DNA of 64,000 nucleotides. Origin: Megamerina dolium (Eukaryota > Arthropoda > Insecta > Diptera > Megamerinidae). The first letter of the stretch is position 1; each line of letters begins with the position of its first letter. This document shows, one piece after another, positions 22,256 to 33,427 of the stretch. Where the stretch lies: positions 48,291,140 through 48,355,139 of the forward strand of contig OY978526.1 in the NCBI GenBank assembly GCA_963854835.1, written 5' to 3'. The notes under the pieces are model-generated. The model had not been told where the DNA came from and did not search any database. It was given only the letters and a program-made list of their open reading frames with translations. A program made the translations under genes and the position numbers.

Positions 22256-23150
22256 ATTAAAAAGAAATCCATTATTTTGCATTAAATTTAAGGTTTTATT
22301 TAGGATAGAATGGTCCGAATTAGGTCAAATATGCACCGTTTTGTTCGATAACTTGTTGACATTTTGAAGGTAATTCCATAATGCCACTCTCATAGAAACC
22401 CTCGTCCCTATTGGCAAAGAACTGGGACAGTCGATTTTCACAAGATTCTCTTGAGGTGAATTTTCCACCACCAAAATCATTCGTCATAGACAGAAACAGG
22501 TAGTAATCACTTGGTGCCAAATCCAGACTATATGGTAGATGCATTAGAACCTCCTAACCAAGCTCCCGGAGCTTCTGGCGAGTCACTATTGATGTGGCGT
22601 TGTCCTGATGGAACACAATTCCTCTCCTATTGGCCAAAGCTGGCCGCTTCTGGGCGATTACTTCCTTCAGACGGTCCAATTGTTGACAGTACAGGTCCGA
22701 ATTAAGAGTTTGGCTCATAGTAGATGATTCCCTGCCAATCCCACCAAATACATAGCAAAACCTTCTTGACCGTCAATACTGGCTTGACCACCGTTTGCGC
22801 CGGATCACCGCTATTCGACCACGACCGTTTTCGTTTGACGTTGTCGTAAGTGACCCACTTTTCATCACCAGTAACCGCTTCAGAAATGGATCAATTTTGT
22901 TGCGCTTGAGCAGCGATTCGCAGATGGAAATTCGGTCCATGAGGATTTTTTTGCGTTAACTCGAGTGGCATCCTTACAACGAGCTTCTTTTTGTATCCAA
23001 GCCTTATTTAAATTTTCTCTTTACTGGTGTCCATCTTTGACGCGTGACAATCACAAAATTGCCGGAAAAATTTATTTAGTACGAAATCCTATCTTTCTAA
23101 CGCCATCTACCGTAACCCGATCGCACTTAGTAACGAGAGATACAGATTAC
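22256..23150 (-). pseudogene. Decayed mariner transposase and flanks
   Basis: The minus-strand frame ending at 22320 reads LPYSLDLAPSDYYLF, then 'FANRDEGFYESGI' and 'QQVIEQNGAYLT*', the C-terminus of a D,D34D mariner. Further right, minus-strand fragments of 'LYCQQLDRLK', 'FHQDNATS' and 'TRQKLRELG' are spread over several frames to about 22700. A decayed 5' part reaches about 23150. The second catalytic region and the last Asp are recognisable, but no frame is continuous. Exact termini were not found. Confidence 0.65.
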
Positions 23151-23195
23151 TAAAACCATATATTGGAAAAATAATGGATTTCTTTACTACACCTG

Positions 23196-23378
<183 letters not shown>

Positions 23379-24993
23379 CAGTGAGCGACAAAAGTCTACG
23401 TACGGCGACCATTTCTGCTATCTGACATGTCCAAAAGAAGTAATGATGCAATTTTGTTTTAAATATGTTTTTATTATTACATAGCAAAAATTATCTTATT
23501 TCATTAAAAACTTAACAAGTTATTAACATAAAACGAAAAAAATTCAATGACAAAAGTCTACGTACGATTTGAAAATCAAAAGGAAATACTTTGATAAGGC
23601 ACTAAAAGCTAAAATAAGTCGTCGTTTAATATTTGGTTGAGCATCTATAACTGCTTGCAAACGTCGGGGCATTGAAACGACTAAATTTTCGATTTCAAGG
23701 GCCGTTATTTGTTGCCATTCCTGTTGCAGCTTCTCTTTTAGTACTAGGGCACTAGTAATGTGATGTTTCCGTATCTTCCGCTCCAAAAGCTCCCAAACGT
23801 GTTCAATAATATTTAAGTCTGGGCTTTGAGGAGATGAATACAGTTGTCGTGGAGCGTAGTAAAGCAGCCAGTCCCTCACGATGTGGGCGGTATGTTTTAG
23901 ATCGCTATCCTGTTGGAAGATCCAACTCTCACCAAGGCATAGTTTATCAACCGATGCTTTTAAGTTTTGTTTCAAAATAGATTTATATTGAAAGCGATCC
24001 ATGTTACCCTCCACAAATACCAAATTTCCAACTCCAGATGCAGCGACAGCGCCCCAAACCATTACACTCCCACCGCCATGCTTCACCGTAGGAACTAAGT
24101 GTTTCGGGTTCATTGCGGTATTTGGTTTTCTCCAAATTTTGGCTCTACCGTCACTTCCAAATAAATTGTATTTTGACTCATCTGTAAATAATACTCGTTT
24201 CCAGAAATCAATTCCCTTGTCTAAATGCTTTTGCGCGAATTCCAAACGAAGTTTGCGATTTTTTTCACTTATATACGGTTTCCTACGCGGAGTTCTGCTG
24301 TGAAACCCATTATTATTCAAGGCTCTTTGAACTGTTCGTGGATGCACATTTGTATTTGACCTAGTTGCTAACTCTGCGGCCAACTTAGTGCCTGCCACTT
24401 TCGGATTTTGATCCACTTCTTTCAAAATGAACGATACATCTCTGCGACTCAGCTTCTTTGGGCGACCACTACGCGGTTTATTTTCAAGACTATTCGTTTT
24501 TTTGTAGTTATTGAATATTGTTTGAACTGTTGATTTTGTTAAATTTAATAAGCTTGATATTTCACCTTACGATTTGTTTTCATTTCTATACTTTACTACT
24601 AAGTTTCGCAAATCAATTGATATTTCTTTACGGGAAGCCATTGTCACAACCACGAACTTCTGGAAACAGCCAAAATACAACTAAATGCAATCCAAGTATG
24701 TCTATTACCACGCAAAACAGCAAAATGTAACTAGCGGTACTTTCCCGTTATTGCGCCGCAACACACAACAAAAAAGAAGCGTGGAATGCGCGCCGTATGT
24801 AGACTTTTGTCATTGAATTTTTTTCGTTTTATATTAATAACTTGTTAAGTTTTTAATGAAATAAGATAATTTTTGCTATGTAATGATAAAAACATATTTA
24901 AAACAAAATTGCATCATTACTTCTTTTCATTATGCTTTTGGACATGTCAGATAGCCGAAATGGTTGCCGTATGTAGACTTTTGTCGCTCATTG
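23379..24993 (-). mobile_element. Tc1-like transposon with ~190-200-bp IR/DR ends
   Basis: The ends are CAGTGAGCGACAAAAGTCTA and the inverse TAGACTTTTGTCGCTCATTG, flanked by TA (23377-23378 and 24994-24995). The inverted repeats are about 23379-23567 and 24794-24993. Each carries two direct copies of GACAAAAGTCTACRTAC, at the tip and at the inner edge (23549-23566 on the left). The right repeat has a small insertion relative to the left. Confidence 0.9.
23544..24642 (-). pseudogene. Tc1-like transposase with one premature stop
   Basis: Reading leftwards from ATG 24642, the frame starts MASRKEISIDLRNLVVKY and has a single in-frame TAA after 'NENKS'. It then stays open to 23544, through a second helix-turn-helix and the 'RSGRPKK' hook. 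All three catalytic positions of DD34E are present: LFTDESKYNLF, FQQDSDLKHTA, SPDLNIIEHVW. One nonsense codon in the DNA-binding region is the only clear lesion. Start at an internal codon might yield a truncated protein lacking the first DNA-binding helices. Confidence 0.85.
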
Positions 24994-25001
24994 TATATAA
25001 T

Positions 25002-25008
<7 letters not shown>

Positions 25009-25051
<43 letters not shown>
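25009..25051. repeat. (TA)n array between two Tc1-like elements
   Basis: Pure TA, serving as right flank of one Tc1-like element and left flank of the next. Confidence 0.9.
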
Positions 25052-25054
<3 letters not shown>

Positions 25055-26701
25055 TGGCTCCCAGCTTATTTCGTACAGTGACAGTTTAAAAATTGCTGTA
25101 GTCGTAATTCCTAATATAGCAAAAATTTGAACAAAATATAAATGCCATTTTTGAAAGGAAGGTTTGTTTTTTATTTTCCAAAATTTACTTTTTCAAAATT
25201 TTAGTTTTTGACACTATAAAAAAATAAAATAAGAAAAAAATAGGAAAATTCATGTCACAGCTTATTTCGTACAGTCTCTTTAAGTTCAAACTAAAAACAA
25301 AGTAAGTTGATTTTAATATTTAGTATGACATCCCTTAGCGTTAATGACAGCCTGGAGTCTACTTGGCATTGAATCCACCAATTTTTGAGTGATGTCTGGT
25401 GTGATTTTTTTCCATTCCTCCATCAGTACCTTCTTTAGGTCTTGCTTATTAGAAATCTTGTGTGTTCTTATTTTATTGTCCAAAATAGACTAAAGATTTT
25501 CAATCACATTCATGTCAGGTGACTGTGGTGGTGGAGACATCAAGTGTGAGCAGTTCAAATAAGCCAAGATTGCACAATCCCAGATTTATGTTTTGGGTCA
25601 TTATCTTGGTAATACCGAAATTCTTCCCGCAAACCCAGTTTGTCTGCACTTTGAAGTAAATTGTTTTTCAGAATCTCGAGGTACTTCATTTTGTCCATTG
25701 TTCCCTCAATAAAAACCAATTCACCTACTCCGGCTGCTGACATACAGGCCCAAACCATCACGCTACCGCCACCATGCTTCACTGTGGGCTTAAGGTTCTC
25801 CTTGTTTAGCTCGGTATTAGCTTTACGCCAAACATATGACATTCCGTCCGAGCCAAAAATATTAAACTTAGACTCATCCGCGAAAATAACGGTATTCCAG
25901 AACGCAGGAGTATTAATAATATGCTCTTTGGCGAAGTCAAGTCGGCGTTGTATATTCATTTTCGAAATGAATGGTTTCTTTCGGGCTACTCGACCGTTCA
26001 AGTCATGATTGCGCAGCACACGTCGGACAGTTTCAGCACTGGATGATTTTCCTATTTCACGCTGAACCTCTGCAGCCAACTTCGGAGCGGATAACTTTGG
26101 ATTTTTCTTAATTTTTCGTACAATATAACGCTCGTCTGATGCGTTGAAAATCTTATTAGGTGCTTCTCTGCCCTTGTTCTCCAACCGATTTTCGCGAACG
26201 AAGCGTTGAATGATGTATTGGACAGTTGAGGCACTTAAATTTGTCATTTCAGCAATTTTTCGCACACTCTGACCTTTCCTAAAATGGTTAATTACCAGTT
26301 TACGCTGTTCCATCGTTGTACGACGCCCATAACGCTAAATGTTTAATTTACAGCACTTTAACTATTTAAAATAATAATAATAAAAATTGTTATAATAGTT
26401 AAAAAGGTCCAAAAACTCATACAATTCAAAAAAACTTTGTAACTGCGCGGCAGAATGAAACTTACTTACATTGAAGTTTGTGTACGAAATAAGATGTGAG
26501 CTGAAAATCAGCTGATCAATAGTTTTTCTCTCTTGCATAACAAAAAGAAAAATTTTTGGGGTTCCCCGTTTTCTTATTAGGTTTACTAAACACATACACA
26601 GACATCTACATTCAAAACTTATCGATAAGTTTTTTAGTTTCGATGTTACAGCCATGTACATAAAAATATATACACTGTACGAAATAAGCTGTGAGCCACT
26701 G
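25052..26701 (-). mobile_element. Tc1-like transposon, copy A of the CAGTGGCTC family (dead)
   Basis: The ends are CAGTGGCTCCCAGCTTATTT and the inverse AAATAAGCTGTGAGCCACTG, with TA on each side inside TA arrays. It is the same element as 31054-32704 in opposite orientation and nearly identical over its 1650 bases. As in copy B, each end has an outer and an inner copy of the TTATTTCGTAC motif about 200 bases apart, with dissimilar sequence between them. Confidence 0.93.
25291..26330 (-). pseudogene. Tc1-like transposase, inactivated sister of 31425-32465
   Basis: Compared with the intact copy, one base is missing just after the first ATG (26330), but an in-frame ATG at 26313 can still start the protein. 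A one-base deletion near 25558 creates a stop after 'GIVQSWLI'. A G-to-A change further on (near 25492) turns the Trp of 'NLWSIL' into a stop. Catalytic Asp1 (FADESKFNIF) and Asp2 (DNDPKH) precede the break; the Glu lies after it. It is therefore a pseudogene. Confidence 0.9.
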
Positions 26702-26727
26702 TATATATATATATACATATATATATA

Positions 26728-27066
26728 CAAAAATAAATAAATATGTGGCACTTAAAGCCCCAAAGGGCTCATTGGCCGAGCTTCTCTTCCATTACTGTTG
26801 TGCGTCTTAAATTTTGGACAGTATTAGAATGGACCTACTTATTTTAGCCGGTTCCGAACGACAGAACACTTGTGACATCACTTTTTCTGAACTTTGTCAC
26901 AGAGTTCTTTTTAGAAGCTTTTTCATGGCAAGTTGTTACTGTCGGAAGAATTGCCAATTGCTTGCCGACAGGTAGGTACCGTTCGAAAGAAAAATCTTTT
27001 TCGATATTAAATTTGCTATGCATCAGCCGGTGATTGAACCACGAGCTACAGAAGGCCAACACACTA
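26728..27066 (-). repeat. tRNA-derived SINE copy, 5' head truncated
   Basis: It matches the full SINE at 33428-33787 from the tail (AAATAAATATGTGGCAC) to inside the tRNA-like head (CCGGTGATTGAACCACGAG and CACACTAACCACT). It then stops at a TA array, so the start of the head, including most of box A, is lost. Confidence 0.8.
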
Positions 27067-27079
27067 ACCACTATATGTA

Positions 27080-27121
<42 letters not shown>

Positions 27122-27158
27122 AATATAGAAATATATATATATATATATATGAATATAG

Positions 27159-27207
<49 letters not shown>

Positions 27208-27212
27208 TATAG

Positions 27213-27255
<43 letters not shown>

Positions 27256-27277
27256 TATATATATATATATATATATA

Positions 27278-27315
<38 letters not shown>

Positions 27316-27340
27316 TATAGAAATATATATGTATATGAAA
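27067..27340. repeat. (TA)n array with repeated GAATATAGAAATATAT units
   Basis: A TA array carrying at least five GAATATAGAAA or GAATATAT interruptions. The apparent open frames are repeat artefacts. Confidence 0.9.
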
Positions 27341-27357
27341 AAATATTTTTTACTTAC

Positions 27358-27425
27358 ATCGCTAAATGTGGTGGCGCCTTTCGCTTCACTGCTACAAATT
27401 AAACGCATTTGCACATTGACAAATT
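27358..27425 (-). CDS. Probable exon of the minus-strand MRH-domain gene
   Basis: A 68-base minus-strand segment is framed by an excellent acceptor (TTTTTTTCTACCACAG) and donor (GCGAT|GTAAGT). It translates, after two bases completing a codon, as [20 protein letters not shown] + SD. Its entry phase (needs one base from the previous exon) fits the exon at 40965-41088, which ends one base into a codon. The 'F.C...AKG..F' pattern would suit an MRH repeat. The link is inference; there may be intervening exons, and I found no convincing downstream exon. Confidence 0.5.
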
Positions 27426-28009
27426 CTGTGGTAGAAAAAAAGTAAAATTATAAGAATTAATTCAGTATAAAATTGAAATAATACAAAAAAATATTGGTGG
27501 GTGGGTCTAAAAAATAGCTGCTGTGGAGTTTTTATGCTTTTTCGAATGCTTAAGCAATTCTCTTTAACGCTGCCACAGCTGAACTTTTTCCTAAACCGTT
27601 ATAACAGGTAACTGTGTGGAAATTTGCAAATGATAAACGAAAATTGTATTTTTGATTAAAAAATCAAAAATACAATGATTAAAAAAATTAATGAATGTTA
27701 TTAAAAAAGTAGTGTAATTTTTTTTTGTAGATTAATGATTTGATGAATAACCTTTTTTCAAGTTCTGACAAGAAATTAGTACACATGAATGAAACGTCAC
27801 ACGATCAATTATTGTGAGCATTCTATACATTGTTTTCAAATATTAATAATCTTTTTTTGACTCTTTAATACGAGTTATGAAGTACGAGTCCCTTATGTTC
27901 GCTTTACGGGTTCAAGGACGCCGACTTAACCTTTAGGAGCCTTTAGGAAATAATACTGATTTTCAATCAGTATCGGAAATCGAAATATTCGGAATTCGGA
28001 AATATACGG
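27426..28009. other. Non-coding DNA
   Basis: Intron-like AT-rich sequence. A GGTGGGTGGGTCTAAAAAAT stretch at about 27498 resembles the tip of the 3043-5419 transposon. No partner end was found. Confidence 0.4.
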
Positions 28010-28350
28010 GAATGACAGGTGTGCCCACTTCAAGTTCCGAAGAACCGAAGAATAGGAATCCTGACAGACAGCGAGGCTGCTCTCAAGGCGTTGAGTTACC
28101 GATATTCGGTTTCCGCGAAACATTGGAGTTGGAGGAAATGCGTTGGCAGACAAGCTCGCCAGGAAGGATTCAACATCCTTTTTACGTCCAGAATCCTTCT
28201 ATGGCCGAAGTAAGGGAGCTTTGTCCCTAGTCATAAGGAAGAAAAAAGAAGCAGAAATACAACCATACTGTGAATATTTGCCAAGCTTCTTCCATACCGA
28301 GTTACTTTTAGAGACATACAGCCTAAAACGATTTGAGGAATTGATTTGAA
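28010..28350 (+). pseudogene. LINE RNase H fragment (Loa-like)
   Basis: Frames read RRIGILTDSEAALKAL and, after a deletion, 'MADKLARKDSTSFLRPESF'. These parallel the RNase H region at 59640-59880 (RRISILTDSQAAIKVL ... EMADKLARKGAS). The central part of the domain is missing and the frame shifts. An isolated dead fragment. Confidence 0.65.
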
Positions 28351-28916
28351 TAACAATAATCTAAAAATCATTAATCATACTCACAGGACACTGCAGCTTA
28401 AATTATCAGCTAATGAAACTGGTACTTGTTACAAATGAAAGCTGTGAAACATGTGTTAGAAACGTGTTTAGCACTAATGCACGCAAGAATATCGAGGAAT
28501 TTTTATTACATGAAAATCTGTTAAAATCCCTTAAGGTAGGACCAATATTACTACCTATTGGATGTTAGAATAAAGTGCATACACGCAGTGCATCACACCC
28601 TGTGTTGCCACTGCCATAATTTTTTCCCGACCAAATTCATACCAAAATCGTTTGCAACCGACCAAATAATTTTCAAACTACAAAAAAGTTTTTTTTCATC
28701 AAGTTCGTATATTTAATATTTGGAGGACAAAAAAAATATTTGCATGTACTTTGTACATTATTAAAGCATAAAAAACAGAAAATGAATGTTAACAAAAAGC
28801 AGATGTTATACAGTGTTCGTTTTTACAATACTAATGAGATCTTACTTAGGTTAGAATGTCAAACTAACATATATAGTCTTTAAAAGTGTATATTTTATAT
28901 TAACTTAGTCTTCAAT

Positions 28917-29215
28917 TAGTTAGATCCCTATTGGCCGACCACACATAGTGAGGGTCATTTTTATTTACAAGTTCCTTGCATAGCATTATGCTATTAATAT
29001 TTTCTATTTTAAGTTTATTTCCTAATTTAGTTTTTATTAAAGAAAGCGTTAAAAATTTGCGTTCTACTGCTGCAGAGCTATGTGGTAGCGAAATGAGATT
29101 AAATATAATATTGGCAAGATCGCCGAAACTATTTTCATTCATTCCATTTTTAATTGAGAGGACTTTTTGCCAAAATACATCGATATCCATATCGCTGGAA
29201 AGCTTAACCTCATTT
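28917..29215 (-). pseudogene. hAT transposase, C-terminal (dimerisation) part
   Basis: The minus-strand frame contains 'IDVFWQKVLS' and LPHSSAAVERKFLTLSLIKT, the hATC dimerisation signature (S-x-A-x-VER-x-F). It ends with a stop at 28917. It is cut from its N-terminal half by the R1 fragment at about 29216-30345. Confidence 0.75.
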
Positions 29216-30345
29216 ATCATCGCTCTCAGACCCACCACGACTGTAGAGATCCGGGACCTAGACGCCTTAACTGATAAGAAAGAGGTCGAAGACACCGTGA
29301 GAAAACTGGTCATCAACAACGAGTAAATGGTAGTAAAAATAACTGCGTCAAACAGTCGACAGCAAGTCAGAGCGTTCGTAACACTTGTCCGCGAGAGTGC
29401 GATGAAACTTCTTCAGTCGAAGAACATAAAAATGTCGTAGGATGAGCGCTAGGATGAGAACGACCACTCCCATAAAGCGATGCTTCCGGTGTTTCGGCAT
29501 AGGACATCTCCGGATATAGTGTAAAGGACCAGCCAGAAACGGCGAGGGTATTTGCATTCGATGTGGAGAGACAGGACATAAGATGAAGGAATGCACCAAT
29601 GAACCGAAATGCGGCTTGTGTATAGATGCTGAACGTAGCGATATAAAACACGTGCCGGGTTCTAGCATGTGCCCGATGTATAAACGGAATATCCAAACAT
29701 GAAGATACTCCAAGTTAACATGCATAGGAGCAGTACAGCAGACGCACTTATGGAGCAACTTATCGCTGAAAAGGAAGCACACGCAGTGATAATCAGTGAA
29801 CAATATGGACATACAACTCATGATGGTGTGTTCGAAGACGAATCAGGAACTGCCGCCATCTGGCTTCCCCAAGGCAGTAACTACACTATTGCTAGAAAGG
29901 GATTCGGAGATGGTTTTGTATACTTACAAAACAACCTATTCACCATAATGAGCTGCTACTTAACGCCTAGCGACAACATTGGAGATTTCACTCGAAAACT
30001 AGAACTCATCGAAGACAAAGCGTTAGAACTAGGCTTTAATAGCTAGAGACTTTAACGCAAAAGTAATAGAATGGGGCTCGTCTACAACGAACTCAAGAGG
30101 CAAGCGGATACTGGACATGGCTGCCAGATTAGGACTAGTCATCATCAACACAGGCAACTCCGCAACCTTCATGAGACCAGGATTTACAGGGACCATACCT
30201 GATATAACTTTAGCGTCGGAAAGCATAGCCGGATCAATCAAAGAGTGGAGAGTTCTAGAAGACTTCACCGGAAGTGATCACCAATACATCACTTTGTTGG
30301 TGTTGGGACACCATGAAGTGAATGGCACGTACACTTTATATAAAA
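29216..30345 (+). mobile_element. R1-type LINE fragment nested in the hAT element
   Basis: At the left, a gag remnant in several frames carries zinc-knuckle spacing (cysteines at about 29488-29640). Next is ORF2 from ATG 29699: MKILQVNMHRSSTADALMEQ ... 'VIISEQYGH', then, after a frame break at about 30046, 'ARDFNAKVIEWGS' and 'GSDHQYI'. These are the apurinic-type endonuclease motifs (N, E, GDFNA-like, SDH) of R1-clade elements. No reverse transcriptase is present. The piece is truncated at both ends and the junctions are approximate. Confidence 0.72.
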
Positions 30346-30890
30346 TAAATCTGTTTCAGCGCTCAATAACGCTTTGATCCCGCCTATGTCTCCGGCCATA
30401 ACATGGGCTCCATCAGTGGCCAATCCAATTAAGTTTTTTAGAAAAAGAAAACTTTTTATTTCTTAAAGCTAACAATACCTTTTGGCTTGCCTGCTTAGCT
30501 ATGCAATCAACTACTTGCATTGATTTTGTTCTGCCACATTTGAGTAATTTGGCTATAGAAGAGTCTGGGCAGCATTCCGCAAATAAAGCCATCAGGTAAT
30601 CCATCAGCAACAATGGGAGGCTATGCGTAATACAAAACATAACAAGTGCCAACTCAACATCTCTTTCTTTTGTTGGTTTTGTTAGTCGGGGTTGTAAAAT
30701 TTCTCCATAGTGAACTGTTTTTTTTAGACTCGTAATTTTGCATATAGGCGGCGGTTTTCTCATGCTCTTTCAGATTGCCACAATGACTTTTTAACTGATT
30801 CGAACAAGCAAAATAGAATGCAGCTCCTTCCTTTTCTCTCAACCAATTGAATGATTTCAACCATTCTGGTATGAATTTCCTCTTCACATT
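30346..30890 (-). pseudogene. hAT transposase, N-terminal and middle part
   Basis: From the right the frame reads 'KFIPEWLKSFNWLREKEGA' with a C-x4+-H type zinc-finger remnant ('FYFACSNQLKSHCGNLKEHE'). After a frame break come 'ERDVELALVMFCITHSLPL', 'CPDSSIAKLLKCGRTK' and, near 30360-30410, 'ATDGAHVMAGDIGGIKAL', where the catalytic-core Asp of hAT proteins is expected. At least one frameshift and the nested insertion inactivate it. Confidence 0.7.
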
Positions 30891-31053
30891 TTGTAGTTTG
30901 CAGTTTGCAGTATCATAAAACCATGATTTTTTAAAATAAGACGTTTTTTTACCTGCACGAAGCTGGCTTTTTAAATTTTGGCTTTTTGCTGATAAATCTA
31001 AAATATTTCACAATATAACAAGTGAGTAAACGTTTATTGCTTATTTACATATA

Positions 31054-32704
31054 CAGTGGCTCACAGCTTATTTCGTACAGTGTATATATTTTTATGTACA
31101 TGGCTGTAACATCGAAACTAAAAAACTTATCAATAAGTTTTGAATGTAGATGTCTATGTATGTGTTTAGTAAACCTAATAAGAAAACGGGGAACCCCAAA
31201 AATTGTTCTTTTTGTCATGCAAGAGAGAAAAACTATTGATCAGCTGATTTTCAGCTCACATCTTATTTCGTACACAAACTTCAATGTAAGTAAGTTTCAT
31301 TCTGCCGCGCAGTTACAAAGTTTTTTTGAATTGTATGAGTTTTTGGACCTTTTTAACTATTATAACAATTTTTATTATTATTATTTTAAATAGTTAAAGT
31401 GCTGTAAATTAAACATTTAGCGTTATGGGTCGTCGTACAACGATGGAACAGCGTAAACTGGTAATTAACCATTTTAGGAAAGGTCAGAGTGTGCGAAAAA
31501 TTGCTGAAATGACAAATTTAAGTGCCTCAACTGTCCAATACATCATTCAACGCTTCGTTCGCGAAAATCGGTTGGAGAACAAGGGCAGAGAAGCACCTAA
31601 TAAGATTTTCAACGCTTCAGACGAGCGTTATATTGTACGAAAAATTAAGAAAAATCCAAAGTTATCCGCTCCGAAGTTGGCTGCAGAGGTTCAGCGTGAA
31701 ATAGGAAAATCATCCAGTGCTGAAACTGTCCGACGTGTGCTGCGCAATCATGACTTGAACGGTCGAGTAGCCCGAAAGAAACCATTCATTTCGAAAATGA
31801 ATATACAACGCCGACTTGACTTCGCCAAAGAGCATATTATTAATACTCCTGCGTTCTGGAATACCGTTATTTTCGCGGATGAGTCTAAGTTTAATATTTT
31901 TGGCTCGGACGGAATGTCATATGTTTGGCGTAAAGCGAATACCGAGCTAAACAAGGAGAACCTTAAGCCCACAGTGAAGCATGGTGGCGGTAGCGTGATG
32001 GTTTGGGCCTGTATGTCAGCAGCCGGAGTAGGTGAATTGGTTTTTATTGAGGAAACAATGGACAAAATGAAGTACCTCGAGATTCTGAAAAACAATTTAC
32101 TTCAAAGTGCAGACAAACTGGGTTTGCGGGAAGAATTTCGGTACTACCAAGATAATGACCCAAAACATAAATCTGGGATTGTGCAATCTTGGCTTATTTG
32201 GAACTGCCCACACTTGATGTCTCCACCACCACAGTCACCTGACATGAATGTGATTGAAAATCTTTGGTCTATTTTGGACAATAAAATAAGAACACACAAG
32301 ATTTCTAATAAGCAAGACCTAAAGAAGGTACTGATGGAAGAATGGAAAAAAATCACACCAGACATCACTCAAAAATTGGTGGATTCAATGCCAAATAGAC
32401 TCCAGGCTGTCATTAACGCTAAGGGATGTCAACTAAATATTAAAATCAACTTACTTTGTTTTTAGTTTGAACTTAAAGAGACTGTACGAAATAAGCTGTG
32501 ACATGAATTTTCCTATTTTTTTCTTATTTTATTTTTTTATAGTGTCAAACACTAAAATTTTGAAAAAGTAAATTTTGGAAAATAAAAAACAAACCTTCCT
32601 TTCTAAAATGGCATTTATATTTTGTTCAAATTTTTGCTATATTAGGAATTACGACTGCAGCAATTTTTAAACTGTCACTGTACGAAATAAGCTGGGAGCC
32701 ACTG
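31054..32704 (+). mobile_element. Tc1-like transposon, copy B of the CAGTGGCTC family (coding-competent)
   Basis: The ends are CAGTGGCTCACAGCTTATTT and the inverse AAATAAGCTGGGAGCCACTG, flanked by TA (31052-31053 and 32705-32706). Inner copies of the same motif lie at about 31256-31274 and 32483-32502, an IR/DR-like arrangement of about 200-bp ends. It is inserted in the hAT element at 28600-33089. It encodes the uninterrupted transposase 31425-32465. Confidence 0.94.
31425..32465 (+). CDS. Tc1-like transposase, intact, 346 aa
   Basis: This cut-and-paste DDE transposase acts in the nucleus on TA targets. It has two helix-turn-helix units in the N-terminal ~110 residues (QSVRKIAEMTNLSASTVQYI; SAETVRRVLRNHDL). 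The catalytic residues are all present: Asp in VIFADESKFNIF, Asp in YYQDNDPKHKS and Glu in SPDMNVIENLWS, with DD34E-like spacing. The GGGSVMVWACMS glycine box is intact. Length fits the family (about 340). ATG 31425 gives MGRRTTMEQRKL; the second Met at 31443 is also possible. No stop or frameshift was seen, unlike the sister copy at 25291-26330. One visible difference from the sister is Glu for Gly in 'IEETMDK'. Activity is inferred, not shown. Confidence 0.92.
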   Translation: MGRRTTMEQRKLVINHFRKGQSVRKIAEMTNLSASTVQYIIQRFVRENRLENKGREAPNKIFNASDERYIVRKIKKNPKLSAPKLAAEVQREIGKSSSAETVRRVLRNHDLNGRVARKKPFISKMNIQRRLDFAKEHIINTPAFWNTVIFADESKFNIFGSDGMSYVWRKANTELNKENLKPTVKHGGGSVMVWACMSAAGVGELVFIEETMDKMKYLEILKNNLLQSADKLGLREEFRYYQDNDPKHKSGIVQSWLIWNCPHLMSPPPQSPDMNVIENLWSILDNKIRTHKISNKQDLKKVLMEEWKKITPDITQKLVDSMPNRLQAVINAKGCQLNIKINLLCF

Positions 32705-33427
32705 TAAGTACACTTACTTATCCATCACAGTTATATTATTACACGAAAAAAAATTGTTGTATGCAGCTTATTCAAAATGTGCGCCTTTGGATGAAATTTG
32801 GATTTTGGACTTTTGCTTTTCACTATTCTTTTGTCTTTATTATGTATTCACTCTTATTAAAACAGGGAAATCGCACAAAGTATTGCACAATAGCACATTA
32901 ATAGAGACAGTATTGGCAAATGCTTGAATGTGAACATAAAATTCAAAAACTGGAAATTTTAATACATTGAAAAATGGAAATTATAACAAAATCCGACCAA
33001 AACCAAACTTTGCCAACCAACTGACCAACCGACCAAAGCAAAATAAAACGACCATATTTGGTCGGAAAAACCCAAAAGGGGTAACGCTGATCACACCTCT
33101 ATAATAATATGATACAATAATAATGTTCGTTATTAAAGGTGTTTTTTATTGGTTCTTTCGAAATAATATAAAAATAGCTGGAAATAAGTATGTGCCAATA
33201 AATTGTGTCTATAAGTATTACAATACAACGAATCTGAACGTGAATGTTAAACAAGTAAACGGCACGACAGTCCAGTTACGTGTATGGTTCAACTGGGCAC
33301 CGACGTAGCGCCAGTACATACTTGCCGTACATAAGAACATAAATTTGTCAAAAGTTATGCTCGCATCGACAACGCTGAAATCGACAGTTCTTCCTTGTAT
33401 ACAATGTTGCAATGTATCATTGTGCAT

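Larger units (their letters stand above)
28600..33089 (-). mobile_element. hAT transposon with 8-bp target duplication, carrying two nested insertions
   Basis: The left tip CTGTGTTGCC and right tip GGTAACGCTG are diverged inverse repeats of a CAGYGTTRCC end, followed by a shared TTTTTCCGACCAAAT-like stretch. Both are flanked by ATCACACC (28592-28599 and 33090-33097), an exact 8-bp duplication typical of hAT. Without the nested R1 fragment and the Tc1-like element, about 1.7 kb of hAT sequence remains. It encodes a broken minus-strand transposase. Confidence 0.88.

Noticed and set aside
26362..26751. Protein-coding frame at the right end of the Tc1-like copy A (repeated at 31022-31393 in copy B)
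   Set aside because: It spans the transposon's terminal repeat and leader upstream of the transposase; it is repeated only because the element is repeated.
27498..27520. Additional end of the GGGTGG transposon family
   Set aside because: Only about 15 bases resemble the tip, with no inverse partner and no TA flanks.
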